A DNA stretch of 64,000 nt from contig NZ_JAHCMB010000139.1 of assembly GCF_019904155.1 (NCBI RefSeq), positions 1 to 64,000 on the forward strand, given 5' to 3'. This document shows positions 16,897 to 26,272 of the stretch, piece by piece. Below the pieces are notes generated by a model, which was given only the letters and a program-made list of their open reading frames with translations, was not told where the DNA came from and made no database searches. Positions within the stretch are counted from its first letter, which is position 1. Every line of letters starts with the position of its first letter. This DNA comes from Paenibacillus sinensis (lineage in GTDB: Bacteria; Bacillota; Bacilli; Paenibacillales; Paenibacillaceae). A program made the translations under genes and the position numbers.

Positions 16897-17691
16897 TCAG
16901 CCGAGTCCAAAAAATTTCTTCAGCTTCTTAAAGGTTCCGGGCTTGCGGTCAAGCTGCATAAGCGGCACCGAATCGCCCAAAATGCGGCGGGCGATATTGC
17001 GGTAGGCGATAGCGGCCCCCGAGTCCGGGTTCATGACCGTCGGCTCCCCCATATTGGCGGCCTTGATGACAAGTTCATCATCCGGAACGATGCCAATCAG
17101 ATCGATATTCAGCACCTGAAGAATATCCTCCACATCCAGCATGTCCCCGGTCTTCACGAGGCCTGGCCGGATCCGGTTAACGACCAGTCTTGGCGACTCC
17201 ACCTCCGACTGTTCCAGAAGCCCGATGACACGGTCGGCGTCGCGGACTGCCGCATTCTCCGGCGTCGTCACCACAATTGCCTTGTCCGCTCCGGCTATCG
17301 CGTTGCGGAAGCCGTGCTCAATGCCAGCCGGGCAGTCAATCAGAATGTATTCGTATTCCTTCTTCAGTTCCAGCACAATATCCCGGACCTGCTCGGGCGA
17401 AACCGAGGTCTTGTCCTTGGTCTGGGCAGCCGGCAGCATATAGAGCTCGTCAAACCGTTTGTCCTTGACCAGCGCCTGATTCAGGCGGCAGCGGCCTTCG
17501 GCAACGTCCACAAGATCATAAATGATCCGGTTCTCCAGTCCCATAACGACATCGAGATTCCGCAGCCCGATATCGGTATCGACAAGGCATACTTTCTTCC
17601 CCTGCAGCGCCAGCGCGGTTCCAATATTGGCCGTTGTGGTTGTCTTGCCCACACCGCCTTTGCCGGAGGTTACTACGATCGCTTCTCCCAT
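16897..17691 (-). CDS. minD: Septum site-determining ATPase MinD
   Basis: This 264-residue ParA-like ATPase positions the cell division inhibitor MinC. It has the deviant Walker A GKGGVGKTT near residue 10, switch DTDIGLRNLD and a C-terminal amphipathic membrane-targeting helix (FKKLKKFFGLG). The ATG at 17691 follows AAAGGGGTG. It begins 4 bases after minC, so the two should be made together. Confidence 0.97.
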   Translation of the reverse strand: MGEAIVVTSGKGGVGKTTTTANIGTALALQGKKVCLVDTDIGLRNLDVVMGLENRIIYDLVDVAEGRCRLNQALVKDKRFDELYMLPAAQTKDKTSVSPEQVRDIVLELKKEYEYILIDCPAGIEHGFRNAIAGADKAIVVTTPENAAVRDADRVIGLLEQSEVESPRLVVNRIRPGLVKTGDMLDVEDILQVLNIDLIGIVPDDELVIKAANMGEPTVMNPDSGAAIAYRNIARRILGDSVPLMQLDRKPGTFKKLKKFFGLG

Positions 17692-17695
17692 GAGG

Positions 17696-18355
17696 CTACA
17701 CCCCTTTAAACACATTTAAATCCTGACGCAGCTTGACAAGGTTATGGATCTTGTCGATCTGCATCACGCCGTCCGATAAAAAAGCGAAATCCATGCTGCT
17801 CTCCCGGGTCTCCCACTCATCCGGAGGCCGGCTGATGACCTCGGCAATGCGCAGCTGCGTCGGAGCCATCAGAGATGCTGCGATAACTGCCGTTTCATTG
17901 CCCTCCATGCCTGCATGAGCCATGCCCCGAAGCGCGCCGAGAATATAAATGTCGCCGGTGCAGGTTATGGCCCCTCCGGGATTCACATCGCCCAGAAAAA
18001 GCAGATCACCCCTGTGATGCAGCACCTGGCCGGAGCGAACCATACCACTCAACGTCGAAAGCGAGCCGACAGGTTCTTCCTGAGGCGCTTCCTGCGCTTC
18101 GAACGACCGGATCAGCAGATTGCCCTGACCCCGCAAAATATCGAGGACGGCTTCCTTCTCCTCCTCGGTGACTTGCCGGCTGCCGAGCTTGATGTCCACA
18201 TGCACAATGGGACCTGTGAGAATATTTTGATGGCTGTGCTCCAGCTTGTAGCGGAGCTCACCGAGCAGTTCTTCAAAGGGACATTTGTCATCTAATAGGA
18301 AGACCAGGCCGTCCTTGATGCCTTTGATCCGCACATGCTTGGATTTAACTGTCAT
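17696..18355 (-). CDS. minC: Septum formation inhibitor MinC
   Basis: This 219-residue protein blocks FtsZ assembly away from mid-cell. The N-terminal domain covers about 1-100. The C-terminal beta-helix (about 110-215) contains GNEATA-like turns such as PGGAITCTGDIYILGALRG that bind MinD. GGGGGAGGG lies 4 bases before the ATG. It lies 77 bases after mreD. Confidence 0.95.
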   Translation of the reverse strand: MTVKSKHVRIKGIKDGLVFLLDDKCPFEELLGELRYKLEHSHQNILTGPIVHVDIKLGSRQVTEEEKEAVLDILRGQGNLLIRSFEAQEAPQEEPVGSLSTLSGMVRSGQVLHHRGDLLFLGDVNPGGAITCTGDIYILGALRGMAHAGMEGNETAVIAASLMAPTQLRIAEVISRPPDEWETRESSMDFAFLSDGVMQIDKIHNLVKLRQDLNVFKGV

Positions 18356-18432
18356 ATGACCCTCCCCCCATCCTCATTCATTCGCGCCGAAGCCCTCTAG
18401 TTCCTGCTTGTGGCGGAGAAAATGCGGCGGCT

Positions 18433-18963
18433 TCAGTCCTTCTCTTCCTTGCGCACCGGTCTGGACAGCTTCTCCAGCTGCCGGCGAACAGGGATATAGA
18501 GAGCGAGCCCAAGGGCGAAATGAATAAGCATGGTAGGAAGCATATAATGCATCAGGGCCCAGTCGTAAGAGTCCTGGGTCAATTTGAACGTATGATAAAT
18601 TCCGTACAAAATACTGTCGTTCAGCCAACTTCCGAGCATAATAATCGTCATCATCAACGGAAGCGGAGCCCGCGGCAGCTGGAAGATCAGCCCGATCAAA
18701 TAGGCCGAGACGCCCATGGCGAACGAGTGGGCTCCAAGGATTCTCCCGTAGAAGACTACATCATGCAGCATGCCGAAGCAGATGCCCAGCACCAGAGCTG
18801 TATGCCGGTGATGATAGACGGTTACGAATAACAGAATGATAAGTACCACATTCGGAATGATCCGCGTCGCCCAGCTGTTCGGAATCAGCCAGGGAAGTAC
18901 CGTTCCTTCCATTACGAATAACAGAAACAGCAGCACGATCAGGACTGATTTGCGCCCGCTCAC
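18433..18963 (-). CDS. mreD: Rod shape-determining protein MreD
   Basis: This 176-residue integral membrane protein has about five or six hydrophobic helices and acts in the elongasome that guides side-wall synthesis. The GTG start overlaps the mreC stop by 4 bases (GTGA). GAGGAGG lies very close (2 bases), so coupling with mreC may drive initiation. The C-terminus is charged and cytoplasmic. Confidence 0.92.
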   Translation of the reverse strand: MSGRKSVLIVLLFLLFVMEGTVLPWLIPNSWATRIIPNVVLIILLFVTVYHHRHTALVLGICFGMLHDVVFYGRILGAHSFAMGVSAYLIGLIFQLPRAPLPLMMTIIMLGSWLNDSILYGIYHTFKLTQDSYDWALMHYMLPTMLIHFALGLALYIPVRRQLEKLSRPVRKEEKD

Positions 18964-19841
18964 TGCCCTGCCTCCTCGGGCGTGTATACAACGAGCAACT
19001 GCTTCCAGTCTTCAAATTCGGCTGCGGGCTTAATGATCGCCGTTCGAGTCAGCCCGTATTCTCCAACACTCACGCTGTCCACAGTGCCGATTGTAAGACC
19101 GCGGGGATACACTCCGCCAATGCCGGATGAGATAATGGTATCTCCCTTGGCAATCGGATCGTTCGCCGCAATGCGTGTCATAATCAGCCGTCCGGTCTGC
19201 TGGTTATAACTCTCGACCATGCCAAATGTCTGGTTGATCTTGTTCATTGCCGTGGCCGCGATCGGCGGCTGCGAATTCGGATCGCTGCTGTCCATCATCG
19301 TCAGCAGCTTCACTGTAGAAGTGAAATTACTAACCTGGCTAATGATGCCGACCATCCCTTTTTCCGAAATGACCGACATGTTCGCCTTAACTCCGTCCCT
19401 GGAGCCCAGATCAATGACAAGCGTGCTGTTGCCGGGCTCCGTTGTCAGGCTTACGACCTGTGCATAATGATATTCGTAGTTGTATTTATTGGTCTGTGCC
19501 TGTGTGAAATGCAGCAGCTTCTCATAACGCTCGTTGTCTGCCTTAATCTGGTTATATTCTGCCTTCTCCCTCGTATACTGCGCAGCGACAATCTTCAGTT
19601 GCTTGTTCTCCTCGGCCATTTTCTTCAGGTTGCCGATATCTTCAAACAAGCCCGCTATGAATCCAGCGGGCTTGTAGAACACATTCTGCACAAAACCGGT
19701 CGTATCCCTGACGAAATTCTCCGGCCAGGAGAGCGATTTTCGGGTTCCGAGGGAGAAGCCCATGACCACAATGAATAGCACCAGCGTAATTAACAGTATG
19801 AACAGCCGCTTGTTGCTTAACAGCTTAAACAGTTTCAACAC
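18960..19841 (-). CDS. mreC: Rod shape-determining protein MreC
   Basis: This 293-residue protein has one N-terminal membrane segment (about 12-30), a coiled coil (about 70-110) and an extracytoplasmic beta-domain with VIDLGSRDGVK and SSGIGGVYPRGL motifs. It links MreB to peptidoglycan synthases. The start is a GTG at 19841 or TTG at 19838; AGAGGG overlaps closely, so the exact codon is unsure. It overlaps mreD and follows mreB by 63 bases. Confidence 0.93.
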   Translation of the reverse strand: MLKLFKLLSNKRLFILLITLVLFIVVMGFSLGTRKSLSWPENFVRDTTGFVQNVFYKPAGFIAGLFEDIGNLKKMAEENKQLKIVAAQYTREKAEYNQIKADNERYEKLLHFTQAQTNKYNYEYHYAQVVSLTTEPGNSTLVIDLGSRDGVKANMSVISEKGMVGIISQVSNFTSTVKLLTMMDSSDPNSQPPIAATAMNKINQTFGMVESYNQQTGRLIMTRIAANDPIAKGDTIISSGIGGVYPRGLTIGTVDSVSVGEYGLTRTAIIKPAAEFEDWKQLLVVYTPEEAGQ

Positions 19842-19904
19842 CCTCTAACAACCGTTTTCTCTCCCGCGTAAGAGTTCTTCCGTTCTTCGTCCTCCGCCTA
19901 TTTA

Positions 19905-20936
19905 TTACCGTTTGGAGCGAGATCCGCTGCCCCGGGTTTTGAACAGATGGATATTCTCCAAGGCTTTGCCTGTGCCGACCGCCACGCAGTCCAGCGGGTT
20001 CTCCGCGACGATGACAGGCATGCCGGTCTCGCGGGCCAGAAGCTTATCCAGATTGCGCAGCAGCGCGCCGCCACCCGTCAGCACGATGCCGCGGTCCATA
20101 ATGTCGGCCGCAAGCTCCGGCGGACATTTCTCAAGCGTTACCTTGACCGCTTCAATGATGGCGTTCACGGTATCGTTCAGCGCTTCGGATATCTCGTCCG
20201 AGGTAATGGTCAGCGTCTTGGGAAGACCGGTTACGAGGTCGCGGCCGCGAATTTCCATCGTCTCCGCCTTCTCCAGCGGCAGCGCGGAGCCGATGTCCAT
20301 CTTGAGCTGCTCAGCCGTACGTTCCCCGACCATCAGATTATATTGGCGCTTGACGTACTGAATGATTGACTCGTCCATTTCATCGCCGGCCACGCGCACC
20401 GAACGGCTTGTTACGATGCCCCCGAGCGAAATGACAGCAACCTCCGTCGTGCCCCCTCCGATATCGACAACCATGCTGCCCGTCGGTTCCCATACCGGCA
20501 GATCGGCGCCGATCGCTGCGGCGAACGGTTCCTCGATGATATAGGCCTCGCGCGCGCCCGCCTGCTTCGTCGCGTCCTCAACGGCGCGCTGCTCTACCGC
20601 CGTGATGCCGGAAGGCACGCATACCATCACATTCGGATGGCGCTGGAACATGGAGCGCTGCTTCTGCGCCTGGCGGATGAAGTATTTGATCATTGTAGCG
20701 GTCGTGTCAAAATCGGCGATAACGCCGTCCTTCATAGGACGGATCGCACGGATGTTGCCCGGTGTGCGGCCGATCATTTTTTTGGCAGATTCGCCTACGG
20801 CTTCTATGGTCTTCGTATCGGTACGGATAGCCACAACGGAAGGCTCTCGAACTACAATTCCTTTTCCGCGGACATATACCAGTGTATTCGCTGTTCCCAG
20901 ATCAATTCCCAAATCTTTTGTAAAGCCACCCAACAT
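19905..20936 (-). CDS. mreB: Rod shape-determining protein MreB
   Basis: This 343-residue bacterial actin has phosphate loops [10 protein letters not shown] and [12 protein letters not shown] and the adenosine motif [15 protein letters not shown]. It organises cell-wall elongation. The ATG at 20936 follows AAGGGAG by 8 bases and gives the usual [14 protein letters not shown]. The basic C-terminal tail GSGSRSKR is slightly extended. It is 69 bases after radC, as in Bacillales. Confidence 0.97.
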   Translation of the reverse strand: MLGGFTKDLGIDLGTANTLVYVRGKGIVVREPSVVAIRTDTKTIEAVGESAKKMIGRTPGNIRAIRPMKDGVIADFDTTATMIKYFIRQAQKQRSMFQRHPNVMVCVPSGITAVEQRAVEDATKQAGAREAYIIEEPFAAAIGADLPVWEPTGSMVVDIGGGTTEVAVISLGGIVTSRSVRVAGDEMDESIIQYVKRQYNLMVGERTAEQLKMDIGSALPLEKAETMEIRGRDLVTGLPKTLTITSDEISEALNDTVNAIIEAVKVTLEKCPPELAADIMDRGIVLTGGGALLRNLDKLLARETGMPVIVAENPLDCVAVGTGKALENIHLFKTRGSGSRSKR

Positions 20937-21005
20937 GCTGTAAACTCCCTTTCCTGTCAATGTGCTTCGTTCATTTTTTAAGTATTTTGTTCATTTTAAA
21001 GAATG

Positions 21006-21695
21006 CTACATCAGGCCTTTTTCCTTCATACTGACAAATTCACTGTCTCCGATAATGAGATGATCCAGCACGTCGATGCCGACGATTTCGCCAGCCTCAA
21101 GCAATCTCCGGGTTAGGGAAATATCCTCGGGACTCGGCGTCGGATCGCCGCTTGGATGGTTATGCGCACATATAATGGAAGCGCTGCTGCATTTAATGGC
21201 CGCCCGAAACACCTCTCTGGGATGGACAATCGAAGCGTTCAGGCTTCCCATCGACAGCGTCTCCTGCGCGATCACATGATTTTTGGTGTTCAAAAAGAGA
21301 CAGACGAAATGCTCTTTCTGCAAATAGCGAAGCTGCTCGGTGAGAATGGCAGCCGCGTCATGCGGACTGCGGATAATAACCGCCCGGTCCATCCGGCTGT
21401 TCGCCATTCTCCTTCCAAGCTCAATGCCGGCTTTCAGCTGCACGGCCTTGGCGGGACCAATGCCCTTCATTTGCGTCAGTTCTTCAATGCTGAGGTCAGA
21501 CAGGCCGCGAATGCCGCCCGCCTCTCCCAATATGCGCTGCGCCATATGAATCGCCGATTCGCGGCGGGTTCCCGTTCGCAGCAGTATAGCCAGCAGCTCG
21601 GCCTGGCTCAGTGATTCCGCCCCATAATGCATCATGCGTTCTCTCGGTCGTTCTTCATGGGGAAGGTCTCGCAGCAAAAACGTTGACGATTCCAT
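21006..21695 (-). CDS. radC: RadC/JAB-domain protein
   Basis: This 229-residue protein has an N-terminal helix-hairpin-helix region (MKGIGPAKAVQLKAG, about 75-90) and a C-terminal JAB1/MPN metal-binding motif HNHPSGDPTPSPED (about 178-191). The family was once linked to DNA repair, but the biochemical role remains unsettled. Position upstream of mreB is conserved in Bacillales. Confidence 0.92.
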   Translation of the reverse strand: MESSTFLLRDLPHEERPRERMMHYGAESLSQAELLAILLRTGTRRESAIHMAQRILGEAGGIRGLSDLSIEELTQMKGIGPAKAVQLKAGIELGRRMANSRMDRAVIIRSPHDAAAILTEQLRYLQKEHFVCLFLNTKNHVIAQETLSMGSLNASIVHPREVFRAAIKCSSASIICAHNHPSGDPTPSPEDISLTRRLLEAGEIVGIDVLDHLIIGDSEFVSMKEKGLM

Positions 21696-22054
21696 CCCGT
21701 ACTCTTCCTTTCAGCCTTTATGTATCCAGTCGGCTGCATGAGAATTAATTGAATAAGCTCTTGCCCGGCCGTGATTAGACCGAAATTCCTCAGGTGTCGT
21801 CATTTTCCTACACACCCTCAATTATTATACGGGGAAAGCCAGTGCAATACAAATAGAAATGAAGCCCGGAATGGATTACCAATCGGTGAGCTAGGGCATT
21901 GAAGGCAGGGGCGCTGACGACCTGTCCCATGAAATCCTTAAGTACCGCCCTGTTCGCTCCGAACCGGTAGGGCAGAATATTCTTTCTAATAGAATAACGC
22001 TGATCGAAATCTTGTCGAAGTTGTTGATACTTTGTTGATACTTTGTTGATTTTG
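21696..22054. other. Intergenic region between maf and radC
   Basis: No complete gene is visible here. On the minus strand an open frame without a start codon runs from about 22050 to a TAG at 21808-21810 and includes the segment ILPYRFGANRAVLKDF. It resembles protein sequence but I do not recognise it. Bases 22021-22053 are short tandem repeats. Confidence 0.35.
22021..22053. repeat. Short tandem repeat, TTTGTTGATAC units
   Basis: An 11-base unit, TTTGTTGATAC, is repeated about three times with a partial last copy. It lies just beyond the maf terminator and has no clear function. Confidence 0.7.
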
Positions 22055-22103
22055 TCACAAAAGAAGACTTCCTCCAGCCTTACGGCCTTTCAGAAGTCTT
22101 CTT
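22055..22103 (-). terminator. Intrinsic terminator after maf
   Basis: An 11-bp stem (AAGAAGACTTC / GAAGTCTTCTT) with a GC-rich loop is followed on the minus strand by TTTTGTG. It lies 27 bases past the maf stop. Confidence 0.8.
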
Positions 22104-22129
22104 GGATACTGTCTATAAATCGCGGTGTG

Positions 22130-22918
22130 TCAAAAGGGACTTATTCCGAACCTGGACAGCATCTTGTACAGCAGGTTCAGAGGCAGGCCCATAACACTGT
22201 AAAAATCGCCCTCCATCCGCTCGATGAACACGGAGCCGATGCCCTGAATGCCATAAGAGCCCGCCTTGTCCATCGGCTCTCCCGTGGCGATATAGCTTGC
22301 GATCTCGGCGCTGGTCATCGGGCGGAACGTGACTCTGCTCTCCGTGTATCCCGCAAGCGCCAGCGGCTTCTCACGTGATGGTCCCGGAATCACCGCATAC
22401 CGGCCCAATCCGCCAAATGGAAGCGGCGTGATGATGCCGTCATTTCCATTTCCCAATTCCGGGGAAGCCGCATCCGCCGTATCCCCCGGCTCTCCCGGAA
22501 CCGTCTTCCATATATCCTCGGGAAGCGCTCCGATCACTTCTCCCGCTTGTCCTGCCCACACGCAGGCCAGTCCGGTGAAGACGGAATGCGACCTTCCCTG
22601 AAGGGAGGCCAGCATATCCCGCGCCTCCGATTCGTTCCGCGGCTTGCCGAGCACCCGCCCATCCAGCACGACGATCGTATCGCTGCCGACCACAACGCCC
22701 GGCTTATTCCCGGCCTGCGGAAGCACGGCTTCCGCCTTGCGCAGCGCAAGCGTGCTTACAATATGCTCCGGCATCCATTCCGGCTGAAAGCTCTCATCCG
22801 CATCGCTTGGAATCACCTTCAGCGGAAGTCCGAGCAGGGACAGCAGCTCCCGGCGTCTCGGCGAACCGGAAGCGAGAATAATCGGCGTTATTTCGCCGTC
22901 TGTTTCGGTCACAGCCAT
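22130..22918 (-). CDS. maf: Maf-family nucleoside triphosphate pyrophosphatase with internal insertion
   Basis: The 262-residue protein has the Maf motifs ASGSPRRREL, SDTIVVLDGRVLGKP and RPMTSAEIASYIATGEPMDKAG. Such enzymes hydrolyse non-canonical or uridine nucleotides. The family is normally about 190 residues; here about 60 extra residues rich in G, P and E lie between the SVFTG strand and the VTFRPM motif (about residues 127-190). The insert keeps the reading frame and does not disrupt the active-site motifs. The start at 22918 has AAAGGATG upstream. It lies between radC and DUF4321, matching the maf-radC-mreB order. Confidence 0.9.
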   Translation of the reverse strand: MAVTETDGEITPIILASGSPRRRELLSLLGLPLKVIPSDADESFQPEWMPEHIVSTLALRKAEAVLPQAGNKPGVVVGSDTIVVLDGRVLGKPRNESEARDMLASLQGRSHSVFTGLACVWAGQAGEVIGALPEDIWKTVPGEPGDTADAASPELGNGNDGIITPLPFGGLGRYAVIPGPSREKPLALAGYTESRVTFRPMTSAEIASYIATGEPMDKAGSYGIQGIGSVFIERMEGDFYSVMGLPLNLLYKMLSRFGISPF

Positions 22919-22963
22919 CCAACATCCTTTCCCGGTATCCGGCTGCCGGTCCAGGCGGCCGGT

Positions 22964-23209
22964 CTATTTTCTGCGGTACAGCCACACGGCCACGATAATG
23001 CCGGCGAGGCTGAGTATACAGAGCTTCAATTGAATCGTTACGTCATACATCAGGATATCCAGATCGGCCTGCGGCGACCACTTGATCAAAGTGGATTTCG
23101 TCAAAAAAGACAAGCTCTTGACCGGCTCCAGCAGCTTGGCGACCCATGCTCCGGCCAGCCAGCCCAAGATTATATAGAGCACAAGTATTCCTACATTTCT
23201 CTTTTTCAT
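22964..23209 (-). CDS. Small membrane protein, DUF4321-like
   Basis: This 81-residue protein has two hydrophobic segments (about 6-24 and 58-76) joined by a short loop, with a basic RRK tail. The pattern and position beside maf match the small DUF4321 family of Firmicutes. Its function is unknown. The start at 23209 gives MKKRNVGILVLY; a longer frame upstream lacks a better ribosome site. Confidence 0.7.
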   Translation of the reverse strand: MKKRNVGILVLYIILGWLAGAWVAKLLEPVKSLSFLTKSTLIKWSPQADLDILMYDVTIQLKLCILSLAGIIVAVWLYRRK

Positions 23210-23275
23210 CGACCGTCTTCCCTCACCCATTGTGACATCCACCCTATTATAAAGTCAAAATGGAGAGGAGCACAA

Positions 23276-23311
23276 CGCAAAATCCGGCGGTGCTCTTATG
23301 CCCCGCCGGAT
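23276..23311 (-). terminator. Intrinsic terminator after the SPOR gene
   Basis: The minus strand has an ATCCGGCGG / CCGCCGGAT stem followed by TTTTGCG, about 90 bases past the stop codon of the SPOR gene. Confidence 0.8.
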
Positions 23312-23401
23312 CTCCCGGTTGATGAAGCCGGGCCGCCAGACTGCCTCAGCAGCTGGTTACCCGGCTATGCGATTTAGTCACAGATCCGCGTCCATTCCTG
23401 G

Positions 23402-24772
23402 TTAGCGGACCTCCATCGCCGCCAGCAGCTTCTGCTGGCCGCTCAACATGTCCAGCATGGAAGACTGGACCTCCCAGAGCAGGCCGTCCGCCTTGCTCTT
23501 CTGGTACTCGCTCATGGCGGAGATGCCCCGGCTCACAGCCGTCTCCATCTCCTTCGCCGCCGCCTGTCCTTCTGCGGGCAGCCCCGCTTCCAGCGCCTTG
23601 ATATCCTGGCTCCACAGCATATGGAGATCGCTGATGCCCGCAGCATCAGCGGCGGTCCCTCCGCCGAGCAGCGAGGCGGAGAGCGAGCTCAGCTCGCCCA
23701 GCAGCCGGCCGCTGTCGTCAAAATACCGGGAGACCGCATCCGCGTCTCCCCCGAACGAGAGGCGGCTCACAGCCGGCAGCGTGAGCTCCTTCAGATAAGG
23801 CTCGATTCCCTGAGCCTTCAGCCGTACCGCGAGCTGCTCCGCCTGCCCGCGGTCAGCGGACAAGCCGGCGTAGACGCGGTTGTCGCCGGCGGCGAAGATG
23901 CCGGCGGCAAGCCCGGCATCCGCCAGTTCCTTCTTCGCCTGCTCCGCGCCCTGCGGCGTGCTGAACACGCCGTACTGGAGCAGGTAATAGGTCTGGGCCG
24001 GCAGCTGGACGGAGACGGCGGAGGCCGCTGCGCCTCCGTTCGCGCTCTGCTCGATGCCGGCCTGCGGCGAAGCCTGATCGGCGGTGTTTCCCGTATGGCC
24101 GCCGCCCAAATAATGCAGCGCTGCGTAGCCCAGCATCAGTCCGACGGCAAGCGCGCCCGCCACTGACACCGGAAACCGCCACCAGGATGACGGCCTTCCG
24201 GAGGTATAGTAGCCCCCGCCGTCATCCTCACTGGCGCCCCACACCGGATAATCTTCCTCATCCGCTGAATGCGCAGGCCCGCCGTGTTCATTATCCCGAT
24301 ACAGCGGGGAGCCGTAATCGAAGTCGGAATAGCTTCCGGCGGGACCGGAGTTCTCTTCGGGCTCAGCCGCTGCTTCGCTCCGGCGGTAATAACGATAGGA
24401 ATCGCCGGAAGACGGGACCCGGCTCTGCTCGCTCTCCCGATAGTCCGCTTCATCATAATCCGGCTCCGGAAACGCCGGATAAGGATCGGGATACTTCCGG
24501 TCCGTCTTCCGCTGATTATAGGCCTTCTCCAGTTCCTCCAGCCGATACTCCCTGGCCGTTCTTCCCGGACTGTGCGCAGCGCGGCTATCCTGCCGCGTTC
24601 TTCCTCCGGCCGCCTGCCGCGCCTCCTCCAGACTATAGAGCTCGCCCCGGGGCTCCGGCTTGTTCTCTTCCGGGACTTCCACGACTGTCTCCTTCGTCCC
24701 GGATTCAAGCTGATGATCTTCACTCCGGATCTTTCCATTATCAAACCGGAACGTCATTCTTCCGCTGTTCAA
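23402..24772 (-). CDS. SPOR-domain membrane protein, SpoIIB-like
   Basis: This 456-residue protein has a long charged cytoplasmic region (about 1-205, rich in E, R, Y and P), one membrane helix (about 210-230) and an extracytoplasmic SPOR domain (about 265-345, YYLLQYGVFSTPQGAEQ) that should bind denuded septal peptidoglycan. In B. subtilis the gene between folC and maf is spoIIB, a SPOR protein of the engulfing septum. Position and architecture agree, though sequence identity is not assessed. The TTG at 24772 has GAGGTG six bases upstream and gives MNSGRMTFRF. The gene is GC-rich and repetitive in composition. Confidence 0.72.
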   Translation of the reverse strand: MNSGRMTFRFDNGKIRSEDHQLESGTKETVVEVPEENKPEPRGELYSLEEARQAAGGRTRQDSRAAHSPGRTAREYRLEELEKAYNQRKTDRKYPDPYPAFPEPDYDEADYRESEQSRVPSSGDSYRYYRRSEAAAEPEENSGPAGSYSDFDYGSPLYRDNEHGGPAHSADEEDYPVWGASEDDGGGYYTSGRPSSWWRFPVSVAGALAVGLMLGYAALHYLGGGHTGNTADQASPQAGIEQSANGGAAASAVSVQLPAQTYYLLQYGVFSTPQGAEQAKKELADAGLAAGIFAAGDNRVYAGLSADRGQAEQLAVRLKAQGIEPYLKELTLPAVSRLSFGGDADAVSRYFDDSGRLLGELSSLSASLLGGGTAADAAGISDLHMLWSQDIKALEAGLPAEGQAAAKEMETAVSRGISAMSEYQKSKADGLLWEVQSSMLDMLSGQQKLLAAMEVR

Positions 24773-24915
24773 TCCGTCCACCTCACCTTGTCCAGTCTAT
24801 AAGACAAGATATGATGGAGTGTGGACGGGTATGCCAGTTATCCGGAAAACGCATGGCGCCAAAGGAGGCCGCAGGACGTTCATCCGTGGATCTTGCTCTT
24901 AATCTTAGGCGATGC

Positions 24916-26082
24916 TTATGTGGCAGCGCTGCCGCGCACCACCTGGTTGCGTCCGCCGTGCTTGGCCCGGTACAGCGCCGCATCGCCGAGCTTGTACAGC
25001 TGATCAAGCCTCGTCTGCCGCTGCGGAACGATCGTAACAACGCCGATACTGACCGTATATTGAAGCGAATGTCCTTCCAGCCGCGAATTCATTACCGCCT
25101 TGCGGATTCTTTCGGATGTCTCTTCGCTGGCGGCTTCATCCGCCCCCTTCAGCAGCACCGCGAATTCTTCGCCGCCAAAGCGTCCGAACAGATCGCGCGG
25201 ATTAAGGCAGTTCCCGACAGATACAGTGAAGCTTTGCAGAGCCTCGTCGCCGACCAAATGGCCGTAGCTGTCGTTCAGCCGCTTGAAGTGATCGATATCG
25301 AGCAAGAGAAAGGATACCGGTTCCTTGCGGACGGCCGCGTTTCGCACCGCTTCTTCAGCCTGCTGCCTGAAGGCACGGCGGTTAAGTACGCCGGTCAGCT
25401 CGTCATAGGCAGCCATTCTCTGCAGCCGTTCATAGGCCTTCTCGCGAAGCAGGAGAACAAAGCCCGCCGAGCCAATGATCATAAACAGAAACATCCCCAG
25501 ATAATACGCATGCTGAACGAGTCCGTCCGAGAAGACATTCATGGCCTTATCCGTGAACAGCGCCGTCAGCCCTCTAACCATAATTGCAGACGCGATGACG
25601 ATGTATCCCAGTCCCATTAAAGACAGCAGTGAAGAGTTCTTGCGGGACAAGAGCAGGCGAATCGCCGCCCAGAAGAGAAAGAACGAAGCCGTTAACGAGG
25701 CCGCAGCGATTCGCAGATCTTCAGACCCATGTCCGAAATAGACGAGCCCATAGGCCAGAATTCCCGCAGAGGCGATTACAATAAAATATCGGCGCGACCA
25801 GCCATCCAGCACTTCCGCCAGAATCAGCAGCGCGATGATCTCCAGACTGCCGCCCACGAGAAACAACGCGTTGCCGAGCAGGACGAGCGTGGAAAAGGGC
25901 CAGACTCCGCGCATAAGCACCAGCAGCCAGCAGGCGGACTGCAGCCACTTGGATAGAGCAAAGCTTGACAAGGTTCTGTGAACCGGAACACGGAAGCGAT
26001 AAGTCGCGACTAGCAGCGCTGTTGCGATATTCCCGATCACCAGCGTAAGCAGGATCGTTCCGATATCCAGATGAAAATCCAT
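24916..26082 (-). CDS. Membrane-bound GGDEF diguanylate cyclase
   Basis: This 388-residue protein has about seven N-terminal membrane helices (to about 215) and a C-terminal GGDEF domain. The active site reads FGRFGGEEF, which is compatible with cyclic di-GMP synthesis. The inhibitory I-site RxxD five residues before it is absent (NPRD). The ATG at 26082 has GGTGGTG six bases upstream; an ATG at 26097 is also possible. It lies alone between murC and the SPOR gene. The signal it senses is unknown. Confidence 0.85.
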   Translation of the reverse strand: MDFHLDIGTILLTLVIGNIATALLVATYRFRVPVHRTLSSFALSKWLQSACWLLVLMRGVWPFSTLVLLGNALFLVGGSLEIIALLILAEVLDGWSRRYFIVIASAGILAYGLVYFGHGSEDLRIAAASLTASFFLFWAAIRLLLSRKNSSLLSLMGLGYIVIASAIMVRGLTALFTDKAMNVFSDGLVQHAYYLGMFLFMIIGSAGFVLLLREKAYERLQRMAAYDELTGVLNRRAFRQQAEEAVRNAAVRKEPVSFLLLDIDHFKRLNDSYGHLVGDEALQSFTVSVGNCLNPRDLFGRFGGEEFAVLLKGADEAASEETSERIRKAVMNSRLEGHSLQYTVSIGVVTIVPQRQTRLDQLYKLGDAALYRAKHGGRNQVVRGSAAT

Positions 26083-26205
26083 CGTATGCACCACCATTCA
26101 TTCTGTCTGCCCAAGATGATATGCCCCAAGACGTTCTGATATCTATCTACTATATACTATCGGAGTTCAGGGTCTAAAGTCTTATTTTTCCTGATGAATG
26201 GTTTA

Positions 26206-26252
26206 CAAAAAAACGCATTCTCCTTCAGCATCAATGCTTCCGGAGAATGCGT
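26206..26252 (-). terminator. Intrinsic terminator after murC
   Basis: The minus strand has an 11-bp stem ACGCATTCTCC / GGAGAATGCGT followed by a run of T residues (TTTTTTT). It ends the valS-folC-murC transcript. Confidence 0.9.
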
Positions 26253-26272
26253 AAGCCGGGGATTGCGGCCGA

